Assembly: GCA_003427395.1 (NCBI GenBank)
Contig: BFEA01000160.1
Coordinates: 2,726,203 to 2,768,967, forward strand
Length of the DNA: 42,765 nt
Origin: Chara braunii
Lineage: Eukaryota > Streptophyta > Charophyceae > Charales > Characeae
Direction: 5' to 3'
Numbering within the stretch: the stretch's first letter is position 1; every line of letters begins with the position of its first letter. Below the pieces are notes generated by a model. It was not told the DNA's origin and did not search any database. It worked only from the letters and a program-made list of their open reading frames with translations. The position numbers and the translations under genes are program-made. Positions 32,232-42,765 of this stretch are shown piece by piece.

Positions 32232-32465
32232 GATGAAAACTGTGGATCTTCTTGCTTCTGTCCGTCGAGTGCGTCATTGCCAGTTTTGGAGGCACGAGTG
32301 GAAAGTTGTGGGGGTTGAAGATGGTTGTATGTATGTATGTATAGATGAAAATATTGCTGGGCTATGGTGTCGATGAAAACTGTGGAGCACCTTGGTGCTG
32401 TCAGTCGAATGCGTCATGGGCAGTTTTGGAGGCACGAGTGGAAACTTGTAGATGGGAAGATGCTT
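32232..32465 (+). repeat. 140-bp period direct duplication
   Basis: GATGAAAACTGTGGA begins at 32232 and 32372. Both copies continue through GTGCGTCAT or ATGCGTCAT to CAGTTTTGGAGGCACGAGTGG. A short (TATG)n lies between them. Confidence 0.9.
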
Positions 32466-32900
32466 GTTTGTTGTTGTTGTTGTCGTTGCATGCATGCATG
32501 CCTTGTTGTGAAACACTACCCGCATCCATGTATTGCTATGAGGGACTTGAAAAGGGATTGACTCGTAAGTTGCGAAGTAATGGCAAGGTGTGAAGTGTGC
32601 ATCTAGGTTCAGATGGATGCATGGTCCTCACCATCTCCCACTTCTATAAGCCTTACACATATGGGATGGTCTATCGAACAGAAACCAAGTTCCAGTGGAC
32701 AAGTGCGCGGTCGAAAGGGGCAGGAAGCCGTGGGCGACGGTGATGGAGGCTGCTGCAGCTGCTAGCAGTGGAGGGCCCGCTACCTTATCGAGGTAGAAAT
32801 GGGCCAGAGCAAGTACTGGGCAAAGGCGTAAGCAACAATCGTGGGCTTCACTCGTGGACGGGAAGGTTTTGGTGCGCAGTCGAACAGCGAGGGGAGAGAG
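32466..32900 (+). other. Upstream region of the NIFK-like gene
   Basis: Includes a (TTG)n/TGCATG stretch near 32467-32500. The NIFK frame stays open for 20 codons before the chosen ATG, but without another ATG. Leader and promoter are presumably here; no specific element was recognised. Confidence 0.4.
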
Positions 32901-34400
32901 ATGGGGAAACTGGCGAAACGCTCACCAACTGCAGATGCTGCTGGAGGGGCTGTTGCGGATAAGAAACAGGAAAGGCGGAAGAAAAAACAGGTCGTGGATG
33001 GTTCCTCCAGTCGACAGAAGGGCGTAGGAGAGGAGACGGACAGACGAGGTGTGAACACTGGTGAAGACAACGGTGTCACAGGTGGTGGTGTCAGAGAGAC
33101 AGTTGTTGAAGTGAAGGTGAGGAAGCAACGCCGAGAAGCAGATGGGGATGAGTGTGTCGCTGCAAAGAAAAAGAAGAAGACGAATGGAGGTGCAGAGGCA
33201 ATTGTCAAGATGGGCGCAGGAGAGGAGACGGACAGACAAGGCGTGAACACTGGTGAAGACAAGGGTCTCACAGGTGGTGGTGTGAGAGAGACAGTCAGTG
33301 GAATGAAGGTGCGGAAGCAACGCCGAGAATCAGGTTGTGATGATAGTGTCGCTGCGAAGAAGAAGAAGAAGAAGAAGACGATGGGAGGTGCGGAGACAAT
33401 TGTCAAGATGGGCGCAGGAGAGGAGACAGACAAGCAAGAGGTGAAGAAGAAGAAGAAGAAGAAGGTGACGAGTGGTGCAGAGGCAATAGTCGAGAAAGAG
33501 GTAGATGCCAATCAAGAAGGCAACCTGGCCCGGACGACGGCCCGAAAGAGGAGTCGAAAACAAGAAGCGGACGTGCAAGGCGATGTTGACAAATCGACGG
33601 CTGTCAAAGGTGGCCCTGCAACCAAGGATGCAGAAGAGGCTATGAAAAAAGATGGCCCTGAGAGTGGGTTGCCAAATGATAAGGCTGGAGAAGAGGGCGA
33701 GACTGCAGCTGCCTCTGCACAGTCCGATGGTGCAATTGTGTTGGCAGAGCGGAAGGATCGCAAACCTCGACCGACAGACTTCTTGCCGCTCGATGTCGAA
33801 AGGGGTGACAGACAGGTGGCAAAGAAGATGAAGAAGAAGAAGGGAAGACAGGAAGATGGCGCTCTTATCCCAGCTGACGGAAAGCCGCGAGTGATCTTTC
33901 TTTCCCGTGTGCCGCATGGGTTTTATGAGCAGCAGATGTTGCAGTTCTTTGGGCAGTTTGGCACTGTAACGCGGCTGATACTGTCCCGGAACAAGAAGAG
34001 TGGTGCTTCGAGGCATTACGCATTCATCGAATTCCGGTCGCCGGAGGTTGCTGCCATTGTGGCGGACTGCCTGCATAATTATTTCATTGACGGGAAGATT
34101 CTGCAGTGCAAACTTGTTTCGCCAGAAAAGGTTCATCCTAAGACATTCTTTCGAGCCAACAGGGTGTTCAAGCCATGGCTTGGTAAGAAGCGGCACAAGG
34201 CTGCACATGACCGCGCACGGAATCCGGAGGCGGCAGCAAAGCTCCTGGCCAGACTCAAGAAGTCTGACAAGAAGCGAAGGGAGAAGCTCAAGGCCGTGGG
34301 TATCGATTATGTTTTCCAAGGATATGCATCTCTTGTCCCACCGAAACCAAAACATGTGAAGTTCTCAGAGGATGATGAGCCAAAGGCACAAGAGTCGTAG
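32901..34400 (+). CDS. NIFK: NIFK/Nop15-type nucleolar RNA-binding protein
   Basis: A 499-residue protein. Residues 1-330 are a low-complexity, Lys/Glu-rich region with many KKKKK runs and a ~64-residue tandem repeat. Residues 330-409 are one RRM: RNP2-like VIFLSRV, FFGQFGTVTRLILSR, RNP1-like HYAFIEF. It is followed by the family's extension PEKVHPKTFF and a basic C-terminal part with KKLKAVGIDY-like EKLKAVGIDYVF. These features match NIFK (animals) and Nop15 (yeast), nucleolar proteins that bind ITS2 pre-rRNA in 60S ribosome assembly. The family is normally about 220-300 residues, so the N-terminus here is unusually long. ATG 32901 has G at -3 and G at +4. There are no introns in the frame. 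Lys runs probably serve nucleolar localisation. The RRM assignment is firm; orthology is very likely. Confidence 0.9.
   Translation: MGKLAKRSPTADAAGGAVADKKQERRKKKQVVDGSSSRQKGVGEETDRRGVNTGEDNGVTGGGVRETVVEVKVRKQRREADGDECVAAKKKKKTNGGAEAIVKMGAGEETDRQGVNTGEDKGLTGGGVRETVSGMKVRKQRRESGCDDSVAAKKKKKKKTMGGAETIVKMGAGEETDKQEVKKKKKKKVTSGAEAIVEKEVDANQEGNLARTTARKRSRKQEADVQGDVDKSTAVKGGPATKDAEEAMKKDGPESGLPNDKAGEEGETAAASAQSDGAIVLAERKDRKPRPTDFLPLDVERGDRQVAKKMKKKKGRQEDGALIPADGKPRVIFLSRVPHGFYEQQMLQFFGQFGTVTRLILSRNKKSGASRHYAFIEFRSPEVAAIVADCLHNYFIDGKILQCKLVSPEKVHPKTFFRANRVFKPWLGKKRHKAAHDRARNPEAAAKLLARLKKSDKKRREKLKAVGIDYVFQGYASLVPPKPKHVKFSEDDEPKAQES
33021..33494 (+). repeat. In-frame ~64-codon repeat within the NIFK-like gene
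   Basis: Unit 1 encodes residues 41-104, unit 2 residues 105-170, and a shortened unit 3 residues 171-198. Each begins G(V/A)GEETD and ends GGAE(A/T)IVKM or SGAEAIVEK. Each has a Lys run before the end, of 5, 7 and 7 Lys. Units 1 and 2 also share VNTGED and TGGGVRETV. Unit 3 lacks the middle about 38 residues. All indels keep frame. Confidence 0.95.
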
Positions 34401-35708
34401 TCACAGGTGAATCTTCCGGTCGATGTTTTGGATTGGACTTCGCTCACATCGGGAAATCCCCACGTGTTGTTAGGACGACACTCATTTATAGTGTGCAGGT
34501 GCCAGCATGAAACGGGGCTCGTATCCTGCATCAAGTGGGCTCTTTGCCTTGGGCTTCCCTAAAGAATGCAACTCTTTTGGCTTTGTAACGTGGAAAGACC
34601 TTCATTATTGCGCGTCTGTGTGTGAGTTTACGTTTTGTCCGTTAAGGGCGATGGAATGCTCTTGTGACCGTCACCCTTGGAACCCAGGGTCAACAGAGCG
34701 GGGTCTTTAGGTAGTGGACGCTCGAGGGTTTCCAGTTTCTCTTACTTGTGCTTGGGTTAGGCTCTTGGTTAGATATTCAGTTTTGCAAGCAGGCAAGCAA
34801 TGAGGTTCTGTCACTTAGGACTGTAATACTGCTCATCAGCTGGTGTGGAATGCGAGTCGAAGCTCATCGAGAGCGTGAGGCTTTGTTGACCCGACTCTCC
34901 TACTCTCCCCGTGCTACTAGACGCTTTCGTCCTTGGTTGGGTAGTGTTTTATTGGCATTGAGGATGTTCGTCTATAATGCAGTTGACGTTGAAGACGGGT
35001 CGTGAGGTCCAGTAGAGAGGTGGGGCTTGTATATTTTGTCTGCTGTTTTCAGTCTGCTTTGCGCTTCAGTGTCTCTGCAGTTTGTGAAATGGGGTTTCGC
35101 CATTTGGTTTGCGGTTCAGCATATGCGCAGACAGGGCACGTCATCTTGCGCAAGCGCAGAGATGGATTACCGTAAGCAGCAAGCGTGGAAGAACATTGGG
35201 GATCTATGGGCGTGCGCTTTTTGCGTGCAGAGGCAGAGGTTGCCAAACATTTTTGCATGGCGATGGTAATGGGTGCGCAGAGGGTGGCTGACGATTGTGG
35301 ACACACGCTTCTGTGATGTTTTTCAAGTCATGTATAGGTCAAGTACCTACGCTTTGATAAATCAAGCCTTAGCCTGGAGGCACGAAGAAGCCTGGTACTG
35401 GCCGTCTGTCCAGGTAATGTTACAGTGAGAGCAGGAAGTCTGGTGAGTTCAATTTCACCTGGCGGATGCGTGCTTCTTCATGAAGAGGGTAAGTGAGGAA
35501 AGCGGTAGAGGTGGGTGTGTTAAAGGGCAGGTGATCTGATGGAATTTTGGCATTCTAGTGCGTACTTTCCAGTATGCTGTGTATCTTAGTTGTGTGCATT
35601 GACGGTTTACGGACTTGCCCCAGTGGATAATGTCTAGGCCTTTTGCTAGGAAATCTGGTTGTCAGTCAGATGACATACACAGCCTTTCCTACTGCTGCGT
35701 TCATCACA
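34401..35708. other. 3' flank of the NIFK-like gene and spacer
   Basis: The proximal part is likely 3' UTR. Small frames exist at 34748-35005 and 35027-35269, without motifs. No further gene is supported. Confidence 0.45.
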
Positions 35709-35712
35709 GCTG

Positions 35713-35775
<63 letters not shown>

Positions 35776-36112
35776 CCGTTTGGCTGTGTTTCGCAGTCAC
35801 ACAGGGGTGTAGCAAATTGGTAATGACAAAGTACTGATGCCCTGCCATTTGCGAAATTGCAGACTAGTGCAGTCAATCAGCAAAAGTAGTCCAGGGATAC
35901 CTGCAGTTCTTCTGTGAGTTCACAGATTCGGGGGGGAAACGAAATGCCACCACCGCTAGAGGTGGTAGCAAATGGCTCACCCCGGCAGGCCCTCGGGAAT
36001 TTCGCTAATGGCAGGGCATCGGGGCTTTGTCTTTTACAATTTGCTACAGCCTTGTGTGACCGCGAAACACAGCAAAATGGCAAAGACAGAGAGAGAGAGG
36101 GAGAGAGAGAGA
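35709..36112. repeat. Inverted repeat with CT/GA microsatellite tails
   Basis: The left arm (35709-35858) is a ~66-bp (CT)n followed by TGGCTGTGTTTCGCAGTCAC and ending TTGCGAAATT. The right arm (35998-36112) is its inverse, starting AATTTCGCTAATGGCAGGGC and ending in (GA)n. The non-microsatellite arms are about 85 bp and roughly 80% alike. The spacer is 139 bp. Transcripts would form a long hairpin. No coding frame; probably a foldback or MITE-type element, or an inverted duplication. Confidence 0.85.
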
Positions 36113-39070
36113 TTTGGGCTGTGATGAAATGGGGTGGCTGGTGAGGTGAGACTTCAGAACTCTGGCAAATTTGGCTGATTTGCCAAGAAAATGCCCCCTA
36201 GTCAGTGTGAGTGGACTCTGCCTAGGCCAAGTCCTGGGTGCTGCAAATGCTGACTGGCCGGTTTGCAAGCAGCTGCAGCTCTCTGGCAGGGGATGGATGT
36301 CAGAACAAATGAGCCGCTGCATGCCATGGGGGCTGACCCCCCATCACAGCTGCAAGCTTCTCAGAGCAATCGCAGTTTTGATCGTAAACAACGGTTTTTT
36401 GGCACAGTCGTACGCTGCCAGTGCAGGCTGTCGTCTCTCTCAAACATGGCCCGTCCGTGGTAGCAGTGGGATATTATCCTTGTATCAAGCCACAGATCTC
36501 AGCAGTCAGCTGGCAGAAAATGTTATTTGACTCGGCGAGTATGAGAAGATGCATAACGATGACCCAGAAAAAACGACAACTCTGTTTTGCGTTTTTGTTT
36601 GGGTTTGCCATTCGAGGTCCAGTCGCCCACTTCCTTCGTGGCCGCAAGTCCATTAGTATGTGGTCGTTGGGCCTTTTATGGCGACACGATAACAACCCTG
36701 ACAGGGACTGTTGATGCTGTGTGTCTGAATGTCTGGAGATGGTTGAATCCAGTGTGTGATGTATTGGGGCGGATGCCGTGAAGTAGCGGTTGGGAAAATA
36801 AAAAAGAGAAAAGGAAAGGAACGTAGTCAAATCCATCCCCTTTACAAGCTGCAGATGCTTTGCAGCCAATCCCATGACCTACCTAATCCATGTGAGCGCC
36901 CACGATGAGTCTGAGCATCTGGGTATGGTCTGCATACCAAGTCTGCTGTATTGCCTCTGGATGGTTAGATAAAACATGTCAGGATGATCAGTTTAATATC
37001 TGATCCGTGGTCCATCGGGCCACATTAAAAAATAAAAATAAAAAAAATAAAGCCATGTCAGGACTTGACCCTTGACAACGACCCCTTGCCAGCATCACCA
37101 CCACCCACAGAATTTTTTTTCTCCCCGAAAGCTAAGGTGATCTGGCCCAAGAATGACAGCTGGAATGAACTTGTGGAACTTGATGATGCAGGCAGAGACA
37201 TAGGTTGCGATTTAACACTGCCTGAAGGTTGATGTGACTCGTACAAGAGGTTGTCAGACCGCACGTTACACGTCGCCTTGTGCCCAAGAGTGCTCGGTCA
37301 GCGGTAGGGTTCGACGCAGGGGTAAGAGGAAACATCCAATGCACGTGCTTGTTAAAATCAGGAAAACAATGGACAATTCTATGAACCGGGCAAATGCCAA
37401 AAAACATTGGATCGTAGAATTTTTGATCCAATGAAGCAGCCAAAGGTGAATCTTTCCTGTAGCACCTCTGGAGAAGGTTGTTATTGCATTGCCACCAATT
37501 CGGCATCAATTACAGGTCGTTGACGGGACCGCCACCAATTCGGCGTCGTATAAGCCGTTGGCGGGACCATTCTCGTTGTCCGTGGTCATCTCGATGGGGG
37601 CCTTCGTGTTAAGGACAAATTGACAGGTTTGGTTTGAATTGGGAAATGCGACGTCGAGAATCCTCCCAAGCAGCGAAATTTCGCTTTGCGAACCGAGTAC
37701 CTGTCTGCGATGCAGGACTTTCCAGGGCAGAATTCTTCCTTCTTCTCGGGCAATTAAATGTCAATGCGATTTCTCCAAACGCCAGTCGCAGCGTTGCGCC
37801 TCATGGCACCTTCCCCTCATGTTATCTCCGATGTCATCCACCTCCTCACCTTTGGCATCATCCACCTTGTCACCCCACTGAACTCGGTGTAGGGTGCTTC
37901 TGTGTTTGCGCCACATTGTTACATGTCATCTCCCATGTGGGTGTCTGTTAGGCGGTACAGTAGTCTACCTCCTTTGCGTTATATTGTGTGCATCCACTGT
38001 GGTTCTGTATGCATGCATACGCAGGAGCTTGTGCGAAAGCACATCAACATCCCCCCCACCCCGCTTGACCAGTAAAACATGTGTGAACCTGCAGTGGTGC
38101 AGCTAATTGCACTTGCCCGCTGGAGTAATATGCACACCTTCGCTGCATTGGACGCACATACATGCACACAAGTAAAAAGAAGCAGCAGCGTAGGAGAATG
38201 GAAAGACGTGAGGGAGAGGAGGCATGTTGAGCAGGCTGAGGAGGACGATGAAGATGACGAGGACAATTGCCAACAGAGGGAAAGGAAGAGAGGGTGGGGC
38301 CACTGGAGGTAGCGAACAAACTGGACAAACGGTGGAACCAGTTTAGTTATGTTGTGAACTTGCCCAGCACCTCGTCAAGTGGTGCGTACACGTCCCATGT
38401 TTAGAACTGCTTTGGACTGTGTGCGGCCCATTGTCAGAACTGCTTTGGACTGGGTATGGGTCTGTATCTGTGGATTGAGAAATTGGCAGACAAGTCTTTG
38501 CTGCACGGCCAGAACTTTGGTGTAGGCGGCACTTTTCGCTGCCTGTTGACTTCCTCAGGGCTTCAGTTTGCAGCAGCACAAAACTGCAGTTTGACCAACC
38601 AAAGAATGCACAGAGTTCCGCCTAGCACAATCCCTATGCGGTATCGAGAACATCTAAGCTGTGACAATCGAGAAACACTAGCAATGAAACAAGACGAAAA
38701 AAAAAAAAAAAAAAAAAAAAAGAAGGATCGATCAAGGGTTTTCACCAAGTCGAATTCGTATTGCGCCTATATCATTTTCGTTCTCATGAATCGCATCACA
38801 AGAAATCATAACCACAGCATTGTTGCCTTTAAACGTGGAACACAAGAATTGCATTTTCAGCACAAGAAAATTGAATTGAATAGAATTGAATTGAATTGAA
38901 TTGGTTTCAACAATATATTCCACCTCATCAAGTGTAGTATCTGTTCTGATCAGTTCAAAAAAAAGAAAAAAAGAAAAAAAAAAGAAGAAAAAGAATGCAC
39001 CCGGCCAGTCAACCGCAAGGAGCTTTTTTATATGTTGCAGGTCAAGGTCCAGTTCCTTTGAAGGAACCAA
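36113..39070. other. Gene-poor spacer
   Basis: No gene recognised. It holds a ~40-bp duplication at 37491-37568 (GCCACCAATTCGGC twice, each followed by GGGACC) and a 34-bp duplication near 38403-38453 (AGAACTGCTTTGGACTG twice). It also has A-runs at 38698-38720, a (GAATT)n at 38872-38901, and an acidic frame at 38079-38312 of doubtful meaning. Confidence 0.4.
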
Positions 39071-39415
39071 TTTGAACCACCGGTATCAGTGACCGGAAAT
39101 GAAGAATCCTGGTGCGAGAAGAGTCATGTCCCCTTGTAGTCGGAGGCTACAGATCGGCTGCGATCACCCCGTGGTAGTTGGAGGCTACAGATCACCTGTA
39201 ATCAAATATTTGGCAATCGTTTCTGCATCTGGTTCATTTCCAAAATTAGACTTGCAATTTGAACCACCGGTCCCAAGTATCGGCGGCTGGAAATGAAGAA
39301 TCGTGGAGGCTACAGATCGCCTGCGGTCACCCGTTGTACAGACAAATTGCCTGCAATCGAAGATTTGGCAGTAGTTTCTGCGTCTGGTTCATTTCGAAAA
39401 ATCAGACCTGCACTT
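39071..39415 (+). repeat. 187-bp direct duplication
   Basis: TTTGAACCACCGGT starts at 39071 and 39258. Both copies run through GGAAATGAAGAATC, GGAGGCTACAGATC and GCATCTGGTTCATTT or GCGTCTGGTTCATTT. The GGAGGCTACAGATC word is itself repeated inside copy 1. Confidence 0.9.
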
Positions 39416-41290
39416 GGCATGCAAAACTAATCCTCAAATTTAGCATGAAGGGGAACCGTGCAATTGAAGGGATATGCCTGAACGGAAAAAGTGAAGCGCT
39501 GAACATATTGGATGTTTGTATCTATGCGTACTGTCTGGATGGGGAATATTGTTGTTGCAGATATCCTTGAGTACAGGTTTCAAAACATGGGGGGGGGATT
39601 CTACTCCTTGAAAACAGCAGACCACACCTACGGCTACGGTCTTCACCTGAATAAATCATCTTGTCGTCACATCGGTATCTGGACTGAAATTTGCCGCAAA
39701 TACAACTTTAAACCACCAGTACGTGGCCCAGCTATCGATGTCGAGCCTGGAATGCCCCTGCGCACCAATTTTTGCCGAATCGCCTGGGTACCGTTTTTGA
39801 TTTTTTTTTGGCTGGAGCTTCCAGCCATTCCGGCCCGGTAACCCGAAGCCCTTAAGGCGGTCTGCGTTAACGGGAAAGCGCTGCGGCCGACAGCCGGGCC
39901 AAGTACTGAGTGTTTAATGACCGGCCGTGGAGTGTGAAGACGGTAGAGATACTCTGTTCTTGAAGCTATACATGGAAAGATCGCTCGCTGACACAATAAA
40001 ATCAAATGCCCTCTCTTTATTGTGTGCCCTAGATGGGAGCCTAACTGTTTGTATTTATACCATCAGGTGACTCTACTCTCTTATGATCCAATACTCCGAC
40101 ACATGGTCAAGGAACTCGTCCGTTACCCCATTGGCCTTGGCCAATGGTCACAGTGTGGGACACCCCCCGAACAGATGAAATACAGACCCGAACCCTCAAA
40201 AAAATTGTATGGGTTTTTTATTTATGCATGCCATCCAGGCGCTTCATCGAAGCCATTCTTCGACTTTCGCATGCTGCTTTCAGGCAGGCCTATAGAAGTC
40301 TGTGTGGCGGATCTCAGCTGCGATCTTGGACGATCGCACGTCCGAGATTGGCCGTGCCTGTGAGCCTCCTCGTGGCTGCAGCTGCTCTAAAATGGAGTAG
40401 CCCAGAGGGGTGACATGTTGGCTTCAATTCTAGTGTCTGCTGGAAGGATTCCATTTCTTAGCACATGACGTTCTCCACCTTGGCAAAGGCTCGAAGAGCA
40501 GACGCTTCGAGGTTTGAATCACACGGGCTCGTCAGCAGAGTCGCTCCGTCCAAGAAATCACAGGAAACACTTCTTTCGCAAACTCGTTTTGTAATACAAT
40601 CTCACAAAGGTTCCGTTGTACACCGACTCATCAGTGCTTTGGTTCAGTTGATTTCAGGTTGGGGAAAAGTATTCTCGAATATTCAAATCTTGATACAATA
40701 ATTCTCCATAATAATAAATTGAGTCAAGAGTTAAACTGATAGACCGTAGTATAACGTTCTGTAAGAGTCAACTATTATAATCTATTGGGCTACCTCCTAT
40801 CACGACAATGAGCTCGCCCGGTCTCTAGGCTGCTCCCATGTAGCCTAGTAGACTCTGAGGCCCAGGCCTGCTGGCAGGCCAATCCCCCCCCTTTTTCATT
40901 TGGTTGGGCATCGAGCCCTCTAGCTAGGTGCCTTGCCTTTGCCATCCTGCAGCCGGCCGACGCTCGTCCTTGCCAAAATACAAAGGTCTGTTGTGGCAAC
41001 AAGGGGGGCGTGTTTTCACAACTCAATGATAATTTTCACGGCCCAACCCTTCCGGTAACCATGCACCCTCGTGCAATGCTCCTTGTAAATTCGCCAAGCT
41101 CTGAATCGCGCGGCTTAACATCCGCGTGTCTTTGTTCTAAGTACGATAGGTCTAATTTGTATTTCCATGATCGTACATCCGTGCGCCTTTACCAAACATG
41201 GGGAGAGACTGGTCACGCCGCCGGCTCTTGTCGCCACTTCCAGACGTGGCAGGCGGTAGGTTTTAGGTAGGAAGTTTTAGTCTCTCAGTC
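39416..41290. other. Spacer without recognised genes
   Basis: Balanced to GC-rich sequence with plus frames at 39512-39841 and 40022-40363. These are around 110 codons each and overlapped by others; I recognise no family. An exon of an unknown gene cannot be excluded. Confidence 0.35.
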
Positions 41291-42423
41291 ATAGGTCGGG
41301 TTTGAATTAACTTCCGACAGATAGCCAATCTCATCAAGTCATGAAGCCTGGATAACCTTTGACCAAGCAGGACATCATTCGGCATTTAAAAACACCGGGC
41401 AGATACCCTTGACAGTGCGAACACGTTCGTCGTGCTACGCATGATCGATTTTAACTTATCGATTTATTTAGCCCTACCTGGATTTGTTAGTGGGTTCTTC
41501 ATCCTATTTTTAATGTTTTGTTGTGATTTTATGTTTATTTGAGTTGTAGACCCACGTTTGGTTCCTCCTTGTTCTGTAGTCTCGCTTGTTGTCCTCTTAA
41601 TATCATGTTATTCTTAGGCTAAATTGATCTCAACACAAACGACGTGCTCCACAAGATCGAAGCAACAAAGGAAATAAGAAAGGTTAAAAAAAATATCAAA
41701 CGGAGAAGTCTATACAACACAAATAAGTGTCAGCATCGATGATGAAGCCATAACAATGACGAATGCCATCCTAAATGTTGTTAATATAATAGTAGGAAAG
41801 GGGAAAGAGACGATGAAAACATAGAATTAACGTAAATGAAGTATTTATGGAGGGAATTGAAGGAGGAGGTATCGAATTTTAATCTTAAATTTGTCAGTGA
41901 CTTAGCTTATCTATCATTTGTATTCTGTTTGGCTCATTGGTTATTCGAGTCATGAAGCTTTTATCGTCGCTTCTGGTCATGTCGTCATGTTTATAGTTTG
42001 CTGCAACTTATGTGTTATTTCCAAGTTTGATTGATCTTAAGGAATAAAATTTGCCTAGCAAGATCAAATTTGGACGAAATATAAGGAATATTGTAGCATC
42101 ATGTAGTAAAACAACATGTGCAACATTCATTAATGTCAGCACATAGCAAAAAAAAAATGGATGTCGACCCCTGTATATATATATATATATAATAGAAGGA
42201 AGAAGAGGGTGTGAACCATGAAAAGACTAGAGATGATATTGTATAAAAGCAATAAAAAAGGTGAAACCACGCCAAAAAGAATGAGAATTGCGGTAATTAG
42301 AGTATCGAATAATTACCAAAATATTTGATGAGGACAAGGCTAAAGAGAAAACAAAAACAAATTCTAATTTAAATAAAAATTTATATAATGTTTGAATAAA
42401 TTGTAGAGAAAAATAAACAATAA
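41291..42423. other. AT-rich zone without genes
   Basis: Composition drops again to AT-rich, like 1-8.4 kb. No reading frame of note. A TA microsatellite is at 42174-42191. It probably represents transposon-derived DNA. Confidence 0.45.
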
Positions 42424-42496
42424 CGCTAGGTTGTTTGGCCGGACGTCTGGTCGGACGCCGGCGGTCTCGGACCGGACAAGGGTTGCCCGACCTAGC

Positions 42497-42538
<42 letters not shown>
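42424..42538 (+). mobile_element. GC-rich hairpin followed by 40-base poly-A
   Basis: CGCTAGGT (42424-42431) and ACCTAGCG (42490-42497) are perfect inverted ends around a GC-rich core with repeated CCGGAC/GTCCGG-type words. Forty A residues follow (42499-42538). The layout of GC-rich palindromic head plus poly-A repeats that of the elements at 3090 and 4988, so this is probably the end of another member. Confidence 0.55.
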
Positions 42539-42540
<2 letters not shown>

Positions 42541-42765
42541 AACCACTAATGTGGCTTCTACCTTGCATGAGGTGTATGCCACCAAAATTTTGGCTCATTT
42601 TAGCCAGTAGGAAAAAAGATAAAAATCCTTAAAAGTTTCTAATCCCCACCTATACCCCTCCTATCCCCACCAAAACCCCTTGTACCCCCCCTTCCCACCC
42701 CAAATAGCACCCTATAACCAAATGCTCAGAAAATTCTGAATTTTTTTATGGGGGGTCTTTATGGC
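42539..42765. other. C-rich edge sequence
   Basis: Plus strand with repeated CCCC(A/T)CC words from 42645 to 42705, no reading frame. The window ends here, so any element is cut. Confidence 0.4.

Noticed and set aside
32780-33511. 243-codon minus-strand frame
   Set aside because: Also antisense to the NIFK-like repeat; Phe runs are the complement of AAG/GAA runs.
33330-34355. 341-codon minus-strand frame opposite the NIFK-like gene
   Set aside because: Antisense shadow of a Lys-rich coding region (AAG runs read as Leu), with no motif.

Overview
The window looks like nuclear DNA of a green plant or streptophyte alga. The evidence is AT-rich, repeat-laden spacers, long poly-A/T runs, abundant GA/CT/CA microsatellites, an assembly gap, and four eukaryotic nuclear genes whose proteins resemble plant versions. 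A charophyte such as Chara is my best guess from sequence character alone; no marker here proves it.

Layout. (1) 1-8.4 kb is an AT-rich transposon block. It holds a family of GC-ended, hAT-like non-autonomous elements with internal poly-A: a forward copy at 4988-5762, and a reverse copy at 2591-3606 that is itself split by a smaller MITE with an exact 8-bp target duplication. It also holds a foldback element (3719-4228), two tRNA-like repeat copies and a dispersed/tandem AT-rich repeat family. (2) 8.4-20.1 kb is balanced-GC DNA with no recognisable exon. It carries microsatellites, several minisatellites (16.9-17.5, 17.8-18.4 and 18.56-18.71 kb) and a near-perfect 29-bp inverted repeat at 14.35-14.46 kb. 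(3) 20.1-28.4 kb holds two tandem paralogues of an hnRNP H/F-type RNA-binding protein, separated by a hypervariable GA/CA minisatellite that contains a 468-base gap. (4) 30.2-30.9 kb is a complete MED20 (Mediator head subunit) gene. (5) 32.9-34.4 kb is a NIFK/Nop15-type nucleolar RNA-binding protein with an expanded Lys-rich repeat. (6) 34.4-42.8 kb is gene-poor, with an inverted repeat carrying CT/GA tails, a 187-bp direct duplication, and a second AT-rich zone ending in a GC hairpin with a 40-base poly-A.

All four coding regions are on the plus strand and uninterrupted by introns. Two encode splicing-type RNA binders, one a transcription co-activator subunit and one a 60S ribosome-assembly factor. 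They look like independent housekeeping genes rather than a pathway cluster. The most notable regulatory signal is a leader conserved between the hnRNP H/F paralogues: two short upstream ORFs plus a frame-preserving alanine-rich stretch that has no AUG.
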